From positions 1-7,481 of the forward strand of contig SOHS01000177.1 of the NCBI GenBank assembly GCA_004377135.1: 7,481 nt of DNA. The letters run 5' to 3'. The translations under genes were made by a program, and so were the position numbers. Positions 1 through 6,235 of the stretch are shown here, piece after piece; the first letter of the stretch is position 1, and each line of letters begins with the position of its first letter. This DNA comes from Dehalococcoidia bacterium. Its GTDB lineage: Bacteria; Chloroflexota; Dehalococcoidia; GIF9; AB-539-J10. The notes beneath the pieces were generated by a model. That model had not been told where the DNA came from, searched no databases, and saw only the letters and a program-made list of their open reading frames with translations.

Positions 1-7
1 TGAAATC

Positions 8-886
8 ATGACAGAAATTATTTATCTCAACGGCCGACTTATCTCCCACTCAAAGGCTAAGCTATCTTCATTCGACCATGGCTTCCTTTACGGATACGGG
101 TTATTCGAGACCATGCGGGCTTACCAAGGGTATATCTTTCGCCTCGACCAACACCTCGCCCGTCTTCGCCGCTCTGCCCAGAGCCTCGGCCTGACACATA
201 GCATCCTGCACGTAGTGGAGGGGAAGCAATCTCTGGAAACCGCCTGCACGGCAATTCTGGAAGTTAATAAGCTCAAGGACGCCCGCCTGAGGCTCACTGT
301 TTCGGCCGGAGAAGGCGACATGATGCTTGACCCCGGCACTTGCTCCAGCCCCACTGTCCTGGTCACTGCCCGAAACCTTATTCCATTGCCACCGGAAAAA
401 TATGAATCAGGTTTCAAAGCAACCCTATCCTCCCTGCACCGTAATAGCCAGTCACCCTTATCCCGACTAAAATCTACCTGCTATATGGAAAATATCCTCG
501 CCCGGATGGCAGCCAGAGCTACGGGATGCGATGAAGCTATCTTGCTCAATGAACAGGGCTACCTGGCCGAAGGCAGCACCACCAATATTTTCCTGATGAA
601 TAACAGAGAGCTCATCACGCCCTCTCTGGAAAGTGGCGTACTGCCCGGGATTACCAGAGAGGCGGTCCTGGAAATAGCTCGGGCTGCAAATATCAAAACC
701 ATGGAAAGACAGGTGGAGTTAAAAGAGCTAATTGAGGCTGAAGAAGCCTTTGTTACCAATTCCATACTGGAGCTTATGCCCTTGACCTTGCTTGATGGCA
801 AACCTATCGGCACAGGCAAACCTGGCCAGTTGACCAAAGAATTGCTGGCTGCTTATAGAAAACTCGTAGACGAAGCTTTACAATAG
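8..886 (+). CDS. Fold-type IV PLP enzyme: class IV aminotransferase / aminodeoxychorismate lyase family
   Basis: A 292-residue protein, the normal length for the class IV PLP family (branched-chain aminotransferase IlvE, D-amino acid transaminase, 4-amino-4-deoxychorismate lyase PabC). Seen: an N-terminal block SFDHGFLYGYGLFETMR (residues 21-37), the predicted Schiff-base lysine K155 in LSRLKSTCYMEN, the family glutamate E188 in LAEGSTTNIF, and the phosphate-binding loop GVLPGITR (210-217). Family knowledge: these are cytosolic enzymes that transfer the amino group of a branched-chain or D-amino acid to a 2-oxo acid, or release pyruvate from aminodeoxychorismate to give p-aminobenzoate for folate. 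The motifs do not separate these activities; the FETMRAYQG block suits PabC-like members slightly better. The ATG at 8 is chosen because family members begin just before the IYLNGR strand. No in-frame stop lies in the few bases upstream, so an earlier start cannot be excluded. A TGA at 1-3 may end an upstream gene. The next gene follows after 12 bases. Confidence 0.9.
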   Translation: MTEIIYLNGRLISHSKAKLSSFDHGFLYGYGLFETMRAYQGYIFRLDQHLARLRRSAQSLGLTHSILHVVEGKQSLETACTAILEVNKLKDARLRLTVSAGEGDMMLDPGTCSSPTVLVTARNLIPLPPEKYESGFKATLSSLHRNSQSPLSRLKSTCYMENILARMAARATGCDEAILLNEQGYLAEGSTTNIFLMNNRELITPSLESGVLPGITREAVLEIARAANIKTMERQVELKELIEAEEAFVTNSILELMPLTLLDGKPIGTGKPGQLTKELLAAYRKLVDEALQ

Positions 887-888
887 AT

Positions 889-894
889 AAGGGA
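889..894 (+). promoter_or_regulatory. Ribosome binding site of the TIM-barrel gene
   Basis: AAGGGA lies 4 bases before the ATG at 899, within the 12-base gap after the TAG stop of the PLP enzyme gene. It supports this start and suggests the two + strand genes share a transcript. Confidence 0.6.
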
Positions 895-898
895 AGCC

Positions 899-1747
899 AT
901 GAATTCAAATGAAATAAGCGAGCTCCTTTTCGGAACAGCCGGTGTTCCTGTCAGTGCTAAACTCCGTTCCACAGAGGCTGGCATTGAGTGTATTTCCGAA
1001 CTCGGCCTCGGCTGCATGGAGGTAGAATTTGTCCAGGGGGTAAAGATGAGCCCTCAGGTTGCAGCCTCTGTGGGAGAACTAGCGGCAAGGAAGAAGGTAG
1101 CGCTCACTGCTCACGGACCTTACTTTATAAACCTGAATGCCGTAGAGCCGGAAAAAGTACATATGAGCAAAGAAAGGATACTGCAAACTGCTCGCATTGC
1201 AGCTCTTTTCGGCTCCAGAAGTATCACCTTCCATGCTGCCTTTTATCTCCAAAGTACACCCGCAGAGACCTATACCACGGTCAAAAGGCACCTAGAGGAG
1301 ATAGTGAAAATCCTGAGGAACGAAGACAATAAGGTAATTATTTCCCCCGAAGTTACCGGGAAACCGTCTCAATTTGGCACTTTAGAGGAAATACTTCAGC
1401 TTAGTAGCGAGATAGAAGGAGTTGCCCCTTGCATTGATTTTTCTCACTGGCATGCCCGGACGGGAAAGGCTAATTCTTATCAAGAGTTTCTCGATATCCT
1501 GGACCAAATTGAACTAAAACTGGGCAGGCAAGCCTTAGATAATATGCATATCCATCTCGCCGGGATTGCCTACGGTAAGAAGGGAGAAATCAAGCATTTA
1601 ATGCTTCCGGACTCAGATTTCCAATATGCGGAGCTACTTAAAGCCCTGAAGGAACGGAAGGCAAAAGGAGTAGTCATTTGCGAGAGCGTGCCTTATTTGG
1701 AAAATGATGCTCTACTCCTCCAGCAGACCTACCGGTCTCTCCACTAG
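899..1747 (+). CDS. TIM-barrel metalloenzyme of the endonuclease IV / xylose isomerase-like family
   Basis: A 282-residue protein of the AP endonuclease family 2 fold, probably cytosolic. Candidate metal ligands appear in the order found in endonuclease IV (Nfo): H72 (in TAHGPY), H112 (in ITFHAAFY), E151 (in ISPEV), D180 and H183 (in CIDFSHWHARTG), H219 (in HIHLAG), H233 (in GEIKHLML) and E262 (in VICESV). The Asp-x-His pair of E. coli Nfo is not present; instead E230 lies three residues before H233, which I recall from short archaeal-type members. Family knowledge: true Nfo proteins cleave the backbone 5' of abasic sites using three zinc ions; other members of the fold are sugar isomerases or epimerases. 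The nearly complete ligand set and the GEIKH motif favour an endonuclease IV-like DNA repair role, but this is inference. The ATG has the AAGGGA site just upstream. The gene ends 71 bases from the convergent fumarase beta gene. Confidence 0.8.
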   Translation: MNSNEISELLFGTAGVPVSAKLRSTEAGIECISELGLGCMEVEFVQGVKMSPQVAASVGELAARKKVALTAHGPYFINLNAVEPEKVHMSKERILQTARIAALFGSRSITFHAAFYLQSTPAETYTTVKRHLEEIVKILRNEDNKVIISPEVTGKPSQFGTLEEILQLSSEIEGVAPCIDFSHWHARTGKANSYQEFLDILDQIELKLGRQALDNMHIHLAGIAYGKKGEIKHLMLPDSDFQYAELLKALKERKAKGVVICESVPYLENDALLLQQTYRSLH

Positions 1748-1818
1748 CTAGGACCCCATGAAAATTTCGCTTCTCTCTTCTACATAGCTACAAAAGGGAA
1801 TTTTGCGGTTAACTATAA
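1748..1818. other. Convergent intergenic spacer
   Basis: A 71-base AT-rich gap where the + strand pair and the minus-strand operon meet tail to tail. It should contain termination signals for both directions. I see only a weak 5-bp inverted repeat (1791-1805, CAAAA/TTTTG around GGGAA) and a CTAGCTAG palindrome at 1744-1751. Neither is a convincing intrinsic terminator, as there is no GC-rich stem followed by a T run. Confidence 0.6.
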
Positions 1819-2376
1819 TTAAGGGACTTTGACCTGGTATTTGGCTTTGCCTTCTTCGTAGAGGTCACCGCCGTAGGTGTCGTTTACTACCGTAACGGGG
1901 AAGTCTTCTACCTTCAGACGGCGAAGGGCTTCAGCACCAAGTTCTTCATAGGCTACCACTTCTGCATTCTTGATGCTCCTAGAAATTATGGCCCCAGCAC
2001 CCCCTATTGCCCCCAGGTAGACAGCCTTATGTTTCACCATAGCATCCTTCACCGCCTTTGACCGCAAGCCTTTACCAATCATTCCCTTCAGTCCCTCGGC
2101 CATTAAGCGGGGGGCATAAGCATCCATCCGACCACTGGTGGTGGGACCAGCTGAGCCGATCACTCTCCCCGGCCTGGCCGGGCTGGGCCCCATATAGTAT
2201 ATAGTTGCCCCTTTGATATCAAAAGGCAGAGGCTTCCCCTGGTCCAGAGCCTCGACCATCCTTTTATGAGCGGCATCGCGGGCAACATAAACAACACCGC
2301 TGAGCAGGAGATTATCCCCGGCTTTGAGGTCTTTCAGGATTTCATCAGTCAAAGGAAGTGTAACTTTTTTAGACAT
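1819..2376 (-). CDS. fumB: Class I fumarate hydratase, beta subunit (C-terminal domain type)
   Basis: A 185-residue protein matching the separate beta subunit of two-subunit, oxygen-sensitive class I fumarases and the related L(+)-tartrate dehydratase. Seen: LSGVVYVARDAAHKRM (25-40), YYMGPSPARPGRVIGSAGPTTSG (starting at 60), R83-M84-D85, and the glycine-rich GGAGAI (125-130), all characteristic of this domain. Together with the alpha subunit it interconverts fumarate and L-malate in the cytosol; the beta subunit contributes substrate-binding residues, while the [4Fe-4S] cluster sits on alpha. The ATG at 2376 is preferred over an in-frame GTG at 2385, because that GTG is part of the AGGTGA ribosome binding site. 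It is the last gene of the minus-strand series, 33 bases after the flavoprotein. Unusually, four electron-transfer genes separate it from its alpha partner at 6236-7081. The symbol refers to the subunit of the two-chain enzyme, not to E. coli FumB. A tartrate dehydratase cannot be fully excluded. Confidence 0.93.
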   Translation of the reverse strand: MSKKVTLPLTDEILKDLKAGDNLLLSGVVYVARDAAHKRMVEALDQGKPLPFDIKGATIYYMGPSPARPGRVIGSAGPTTSGRMDAYAPRLMAEGLKGMIGKGLRSKAVKDAMVKHKAVYLGAIGGAGAIISRSIKNAEVVAYEELGAEALRRLKVEDFPVTVVNDTYGGDLYEEGKAKYQVKVP

Positions 2377-2381
2377 AGCTC

Positions 2382-2387
2382 TCACCT
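2382..2387 (-). promoter_or_regulatory. Ribosome binding site deciding the fumarase beta start
   Basis: On the minus strand AGGTGA lies 5 bases before the ATG at 2376. The in-frame GTG at 2385 falls inside this site, so the longer reading starting MRAM is unlikely. Confidence 0.75.
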
Positions 2388-2409
2388 ATATTCCAAATTA
2401 CTGTTTGCT

Positions 2410-4095
2410 TCAAGCCCGATTTTTACCTCCAAGTCCCAAGTAGATTGCGGTAAGCTGCTTTTCCTTTACTTCGGGCCTGGTATAATCGGGAAGAAGCATG
2501 GGGGCCACTCTATCAGTTATAATCCCTGCCTCTTCGAGCTCTTTATGATATTTCTTTACGTGCTCCAAAGTTAGCTTTCCTTCTTTTGCTTTTTTTTTGG
2601 CGAATATAGCAGCATTTCTACCGGCAATCCTGCCAAATACTACAAGATCCATGAGCGAATTGCCCATCAGCCTGTTTTCTCCATGCAACCCCCCTGTTAC
2701 TTCCCCAGCAACATAAAGCCCGGGCACGGCAGTCTCGCATTCTGCATCATTCTTAAGGCCTCCATTCTGATAATGGAGTGTGGGATAGACCAACATGGGG
2801 GCTTTGGATATATCAATTCCTAAGCGATCGTATACCTTCCATTTCCCCACAAAAGCGGTTCGTACCCTTCCTTCACCGTGGAGGATATCAAGCATGGGGG
2901 AATCGAGCCAAATCCCTACCTTCTCAGTAGGAATAGGAACACCCTTGCCGTCCAGGCACTCCTTGATAACTCGGGCTGATTCCACATCCCTGGGCTCGCG
3001 CTCATTAACAAATTTCTCCCCGTGGACATTTAAAATGTCCGACCCCTCTGATCGGAACCTCTCTGTAATGAGCCACCCCTCTATTTGTTCCGGGAAAACG
3101 ACGCCCGTGGGGTGATATTGAACAGTATGCATGAAAGCCAAAGGCACACCTGCCCTATAGCCTAAAACAATACCGTCGGCAGTGGCACCGTAATGATTAG
3201 TGGTCATAAAACCCTGAACGTGGAGCCTTCCAGCACCACCCGTTGCCAAAATTACCGCCTTGGCTTTGGTAACAAGATACTCCTCAGTTTCCATGTTATA
3301 GAGTAAAGCTCCAGCACATTGCCCATGTTCATTGACGATAAGCTCTACTGCAGGGGAAAACTCCAGAACTTTGATATTAGTCCGGTTACGAGCTTCATCG
3401 CGCACAGTGCGCATTATTTCCAGTCCGCTGAGGTCGGCACAGTAGTGCATCCTTTTCCGGCAAGTTCCCCCCCCATGCATAGCATCCAGCCTGCCATCAG
3501 GAAACTTGGAGAACATAACTCCCAGGCTTTCCAACCACCGGAGGGCATCAGGAGCTTGCTTCACAAAAGCAGCCACAATGTCAGAGTCATTTTTGAAATG
3601 TCCTCCCCCCATCACATCCAGGTAGTGATAATAAGGGGAATCCTTCTCTCCTTTTGAAGCAGCCTGAATCCCACCTTCAGCCATCATAGTATTAGCATCG
3701 CCATGTCGAAGCTTGGTAGCCACAACAACCTGGGCACTGTTTTCCTCGGCGATAAGGGCGGCGATGGTGGCAGCTCCTCCACCCCCAATAACTAAGACAT
3801 CAGTTTCATAGTCAGTCCTCGTGAGGTCCACCTTATCAGGATCAACCTTGCTCTTAGCTTCCAACAGGTCAACAAACTCGTGAGCTATTCTATAACCCTT
3901 ATTGGGACCAACTTTTATCTCTCTTCTCCCTGCCTCCTTATAATCAGGGTGATGTTTTAATATCTCCTGCCTTTCTTCCAGGGACATAAAGGGGAATTCC
4001 TCCCCCTTCTTTCTTTTCTCTACACGGGCAGGTCTGGTTTGTTCTACTTTCTTGATATAGGGCTCGAAGAAGTCTGGATATCCTAAGTAACTCAT
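2410..4095 (-). CDS. Fumarate reductase/succinate dehydrogenase-type flavoprotein, soluble type with N-terminal extension
   Basis: A 561-residue FAD protein that would interconvert fumarate and succinate. Seen: an extra region of about 95 residues, then the FAD-binding motif DVLVIGGGGAATIAAL (99-114), a second FAD block ILATGGAGRLHVQG (282-295), and the active-site set of the family: H328 (QYHPTG), E345 and R348 (ITERFRSEG), R369 (EPRDVESA, the proton-shuttling arginine position), H441 (LHYQNGG) and R475 (HGENRLMGNSL). Where Sdh/Frd flavoproteins carry the histidine that binds FAD covalently (S-H-T before AxGGI), this protein has A134-N135-T136, so FAD is probably non-covalent. The C-terminus after FGRIAGR is about 70 residues, much shorter than in classical SdhA. 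No signal peptide or membrane segment is visible, so the enzyme is probably cytosolic. The ATG at 4095 has a strong AGGAGG site and is preferred over the TTG at 4134, which would overlap the upstream gene. Aspartate oxidase (NadB) is related, but the setting between electron-transfer and fumarase genes favours fumarate reductase. Whether it reduces fumarate or oxidises succinate is unknown. Confidence 0.9.
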   Translation of the reverse strand: MSYLGYPDFFEPYIKKVEQTRPARVEKRKKGEEFPFMSLEERQEILKHHPDYKEAGRREIKVGPNKGYRIAHEFVDLLEAKSKVDPDKVDLTRTDYETDVLVIGGGGAATIAALIAEENSAQVVVATKLRHGDANTMMAEGGIQAASKGEKDSPYYHYLDVMGGGHFKNDSDIVAAFVKQAPDALRWLESLGVMFSKFPDGRLDAMHGGGTCRKRMHYCADLSGLEIMRTVRDEARNRTNIKVLEFSPAVELIVNEHGQCAGALLYNMETEEYLVTKAKAVILATGGAGRLHVQGFMTTNHYGATADGIVLGYRAGVPLAFMHTVQYHPTGVVFPEQIEGWLITERFRSEGSDILNVHGEKFVNEREPRDVESARVIKECLDGKGVPIPTEKVGIWLDSPMLDILHGEGRVRTAFVGKWKVYDRLGIDISKAPMLVYPTLHYQNGGLKNDAECETAVPGLYVAGEVTGGLHGENRLMGNSLMDLVVFGRIAGRNAAIFAKKKAKEGKLTLEHVKKYHKELEEAGIITDRVAPMLLPDYTRPEVKEKQLTAIYLGLGGKNRA

Positions 4096-4099
4096 CTTG

Positions 4100-4105
4100 C
4101 CTCCT
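4100..4105 (-). promoter_or_regulatory. Ribosome binding site deciding the flavoprotein start
   Basis: A perfect AGGAGG on the minus strand, 4 bases before the ATG at 4095. It overlaps the TAG stop of the upstream iron-sulfur gene (4106-4104), which implies translational coupling and argues against the TTG at 4134. Confidence 0.85.
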
Positions 4106-4886
4106 ATAGATATCTTGTATCTTCTGGTTTCCAATCCTCCCCGGCGGCCATTGGCTCCGACTCCCGTTCTTGATACAACTTTTTCAGTTCATCCTCCTTC
4201 ACATGCTTCAATTCGTCTAGAATTTGGTCATATCTTCCTTCGTTAATTGTTCCTATCATTTCGGCTAAATGTTCTGCCCTGGGGAGGATTTTAGCTCCGT
4301 AAATTCTTCGCGCAAGTTGGAACATATGATACTGAGCTAATTCCCCAAAGCAGCGACTGGTGCATAACCCACATTGGATACAATCGAAACTAAGTCGAGC
4401 AGCCTCGGCGATATTTCCCTGTTTCAAAGCTGCGATGGCATCCATGACCTCTATTCCCTGAGGACAAGCCTTCGTGCAGGCATTGCAAGCCACACAGCGG
4501 AATAGCTCAGGATATAGTTTAAAAACCTCTTCAGGCGTGGAAGTTAAATCAGTGAATTCATACTGGGCCCGATTGGCAGGGAAAAAGGGTATTTGGGCCA
4601 TATACATACCCGGTTCGACTGTCTTTTGGCAAGCAAGCGCTACCTGTAATTTATAATCGCCAGGCTTACGATAAACCGTACCGCAGGCACCACAGGTCCC
4701 TCCCCGACATCCACAACCCCTAATAAATCTATAGCCAGCATACTCCATGGCTTTCATAATGGTAAGCCCTTCGGGAACCTCATAGCGCTTTCCCATGATA
4801 TATATCGGAATCAGCTTAGCCGCTATTTGTTTCTTTTCCTTAACCGCTGTTTCTGCTGGATTTTTCTTTTCCTCTTTGACACTCAT
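4104..4886 (-). CDS. SdhB/FrdB-like iron-sulfur subunit with one [2Fe-2S] and two [4Fe-4S] sites
   Basis: A 260-residue electron-transfer protein, probably the partner of the flavoprotein encoded 8 bases downstream. Residues 1-25 are a charged, lysine-rich leader. A ferredoxin-type [2Fe-2S] domain follows, with C58, C60, C65 and C68 (GCGCRGGTCGACG) and a fifth cysteine, C86, in LACQ. Two ferredoxin motifs come next: C131-C134-C137-C141 followed by proline, and C169-C172-C175-C179 (CIQCGLCTSRCF). Classical SdhB and FrdB carry [2Fe-2S], [4Fe-4S] and [3Fe-4S]. Here the second ferredoxin motif is a full CxxCxxCxxxC, so two [4Fe-4S] clusters are expected. About 80 helical, charged residues follow. 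There is no membrane segment. The arrangement resembles the N-terminal half of TfrB of thiol:fumarate reductase, whose HdrB-like half is here the separate gene 27 bases upstream. The ATG start is the first plausible one; its ribosome site (GGGGG at a short distance) is weak. Confidence 0.88.
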   Translation of the reverse strand: MSVKEEKKNPAETAVKEKKQIAAKLIPIYIMGKRYEVPEGLTIMKAMEYAGYRFIRGCGCRGGTCGACGTVYRKPGDYKLQVALACQKTVEPGMYMAQIPFFPANRAQYEFTDLTSTPEEVFKLYPELFRCVACNACTKACPQGIEVMDAIAALKQGNIAEAARLSFDCIQCGLCTSRCFGELAQYHMFQLARRIYGAKILPRAEHLAEMIGTINEGRYDQILDELKHVKEDELKKLYQERESEPMAAGEDWKPEDTRYL

Positions 4887-4913
4887 TCTTAACCCCCAAT
4901 CGGTCCTTTCACC

Positions 4914-5792
4914 TTAAGAAAGCAAGCCCTTTTCCCTCAGAAGTGATCCCGGACTACCATAATTTAGCTCAAAATGACATACCTGAGGATCGAGCCCTAA
5001 GGCAAGAGCCAGAAGTTGAGTGAAATAAAATAATGACATCTCTTTAAATTCGTTATGTTTCTTCATCAACTCCTTCTGCCCCTGACCCAAATTATAATCA
5101 CATAAAGGGCAGGTGAGAACCAAGGCCTCTGCACCATGACTTAATGCTGAGTTAAAGATATCACGCGCATATTCAGAAATATCATCTGGATTGCTTATTA
5201 TTTGATAAGACCCACAGCACCGCGTGGATTCAGGAAAATCAACAGGACTAGCTCCGAGAGCTTCAAGGAACTCTCGCAAGATGGTAGGGTTCTCTACATT
5301 ATCTATAGCTACCTCCCTGGGACGAAGCAGGGTACAGCCATAATAAGGGGCAACTTTTAATTCCCGGAGAGGAAGTTTCACCTTCTGAGCAAGAGCTCCC
5401 CATCCTATTTCATCTCTCAATACCTCTAAAAGATGAACTACTTTTACTTCCCCACCATAATCCATTTCCTCATCCATAAAGCTATTAAGAGTATCCCTTT
5501 TTTCCCCATTTTCTCTCATCAAAAGATTGGCTCTCTTTAAAGTATTAAAGCAGAAAGCACATAACGTAGCTAGCTTATCTTGCCCCTGTTCCTTCGCCCG
5601 GATGAGGTTGCGAACAGGTGCTACCTGATGGATTAAATCATCCTCAGCTAAAGAATAAACTGCACCACAGCAGTTCCACCTGGGAATCTCCTCTAACTTA
5701 AATCCCAAAACTTCCATCGAAGCCACAGCAGGCTCCTCTAGATTCCTGGCCTTGGTTTTCAAGGTACATCCGGGATAATAAGCTAAGCTCAT
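4914..5792 (-). CDS. HdrB-like protein with two CCG domains (heterodisulfide reductase B / SdhE / TfrB C-half family)
   Basis: A 292-residue protein of the HdrB family, close to the usual length. It has two complete cysteine-rich CCG motifs: C9, C41-C42 and C78-x2-C81 (31 and 35 residues between groups), and C153, C192-C193 and C228-x2-C231 (38 and 34 residues between). Family knowledge: in HdrB each such motif binds a non-cubane [4Fe-4S] cluster that works at a disulfide/thiol site; in type E succinate:quinone reductases the HdrB-like SdhE links the Fe-S subunit to the electron acceptor. With both motifs intact, two clusters are predicted. It is probably soluble, as no transmembrane helix is evident; the leucine/alanine-rich stretch at 257-266 is too short. 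It starts 11 bases after the HdrC-like gene and is followed by the SdhB-like gene, so it probably bridges HdrC-like and SdhB-like subunits. Whether it acts on a thiol/disulfide, a quinone or another partner cannot be told. The ribosome binding site is weak (AAAGAAAT region). Confidence 0.88.
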   Translation of the reverse strand: MSLAYYPGCTLKTKARNLEEPAVASMEVLGFKLEEIPRWNCCGAVYSLAEDDLIHQVAPVRNLIRAKEQGQDKLATLCAFCFNTLKRANLLMRENGEKRDTLNSFMDEEMDYGGEVKVVHLLEVLRDEIGWGALAQKVKLPLRELKVAPYYGCTLLRPREVAIDNVENPTILREFLEALGASPVDFPESTRCCGSYQIISNPDDISEYARDIFNSALSHGAEALVLTCPLCDYNLGQGQKELMKKHNEFKEMSLFYFTQLLALALGLDPQVCHFELNYGSPGSLLREKGLLS

Positions 5793-5803
5793 TTTTTATT
5801 TCT

Positions 5804-6211
5804 TTAGCCGGTAAACTTTCTCAAACCACTGACCATAGCTATTTGAGGAAGTTCGCAGCGTTCTTGTGGTGAAATATCCTCGGGGCGTATGTAGTCAATA
5901 TTCTTCCTCAGAGTGAGAAGTCTTATTGCCTCCATCATCTTGGATAGGTCAAATCCTCTAGGGCAATTGACAGTACAGGCAAGACAAGAGGCACAAATCC
6001 AAACAGTTTTGGAATTGGCAATTTCCTCTTCCAATCCTAATCGTGCCAGTTCAATAATCTGGCGAGGGGAAAGGTCCATATTAGAAGTCGCGGGACAATT
6101 TCCAGAACACATACCACACTGATAACATAACTGAAGGTTTTGCCCGCTGAGCTCCTTAACTTTTCTTACAAACTCACGGCGTAGCCTTTTGGGCGAAATG
6201 GTTACAGACAT
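5804..6211 (-). CDS. HdrC-like protein with two [4Fe-4S] clusters
   Basis: A small 135-residue ferredoxin-like protein resembling HdrC, the electron-delivering partner of HdrB. Seen: C29-C32-C35-C39 (CYQCGMCSGNCP) and C73-C76-C79-C83 (CASCLACTVNCP), two classical CxxCxxCxxxCP sites about 44 residues apart, joined by the helical segment LSPRQIIELARLGL that is typical of HdrC. It is shorter than many HdrC proteins, ending about 50 residues after the second motif. There is no membrane segment. It lies 24 bases after fumarase alpha and 11 bases before the HdrB-like gene, so the two proteins probably form a unit that passes electrons to or from the SdhB-like and flavoprotein subunits. The ATG at 6211 has GAGGGAG about 10 bases upstream, a slightly long spacing. 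Other small Fe-S subunits, such as GlpC-like proteins, share this pattern; the HdrB neighbour makes HdrC the better name. Confidence 0.87.
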   Translation of the reverse strand: MSVTISPKRLRREFVRKVKELSGQNLQLCYQCGMCSGNCPATSNMDLSPRQIIELARLGLEEEIANSKTVWICASCLACTVNCPRGFDLSKMMEAIRLLTLRKNIDYIRPEDISPQERCELPQIAMVSGLRKFTG

Positions 6212-6235
6212 CCTCTTATCACTCCCTCAATTGCC

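Noticed and set aside
988..1332. Cysteine-containing 114-codon open frame on the + strand within the TIM-barrel gene
   Set aside because: It is a shifted frame inside a gene whose own frame carries the full set of family motifs.
1791..1805. Possible terminator hairpin CAAAA-GGGAA-TTTTG in the convergent gap
   Set aside because: The stem is only 5 bp and mostly A-T, with no following T run on either strand beyond the stem itself.
2377..2385. Longer fumarase beta beginning at GTG 2385
   Set aside because: The GTG lies inside the AGGTGA ribosome binding site of the ATG at 2376, and the extra residues MRA match nothing in the family.
2266..2574. Open frame of 102 codons on the + strand spanning the fumarase beta / flavoprotein junction
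   Set aside because: It is antisense to two conserved genes, and its translation looks like an unconstrained reading of the opposite strand.
4096..4134. Longer flavoprotein beginning at TTG 4134
   Set aside because: It would overlap the SdhB-like gene by 31 bases and use a rare start. ATG 4095 has a perfect AGGAGG site at 4 bases spacing.
5012..5022. Possible membrane helix in the HdrB-like protein (leucine/alanine-rich residues 257-266)
   Set aside because: The hydrophobic run is about 10 residues, too short to cross a membrane, and fits a buried helix at the end of the second CCG domain.
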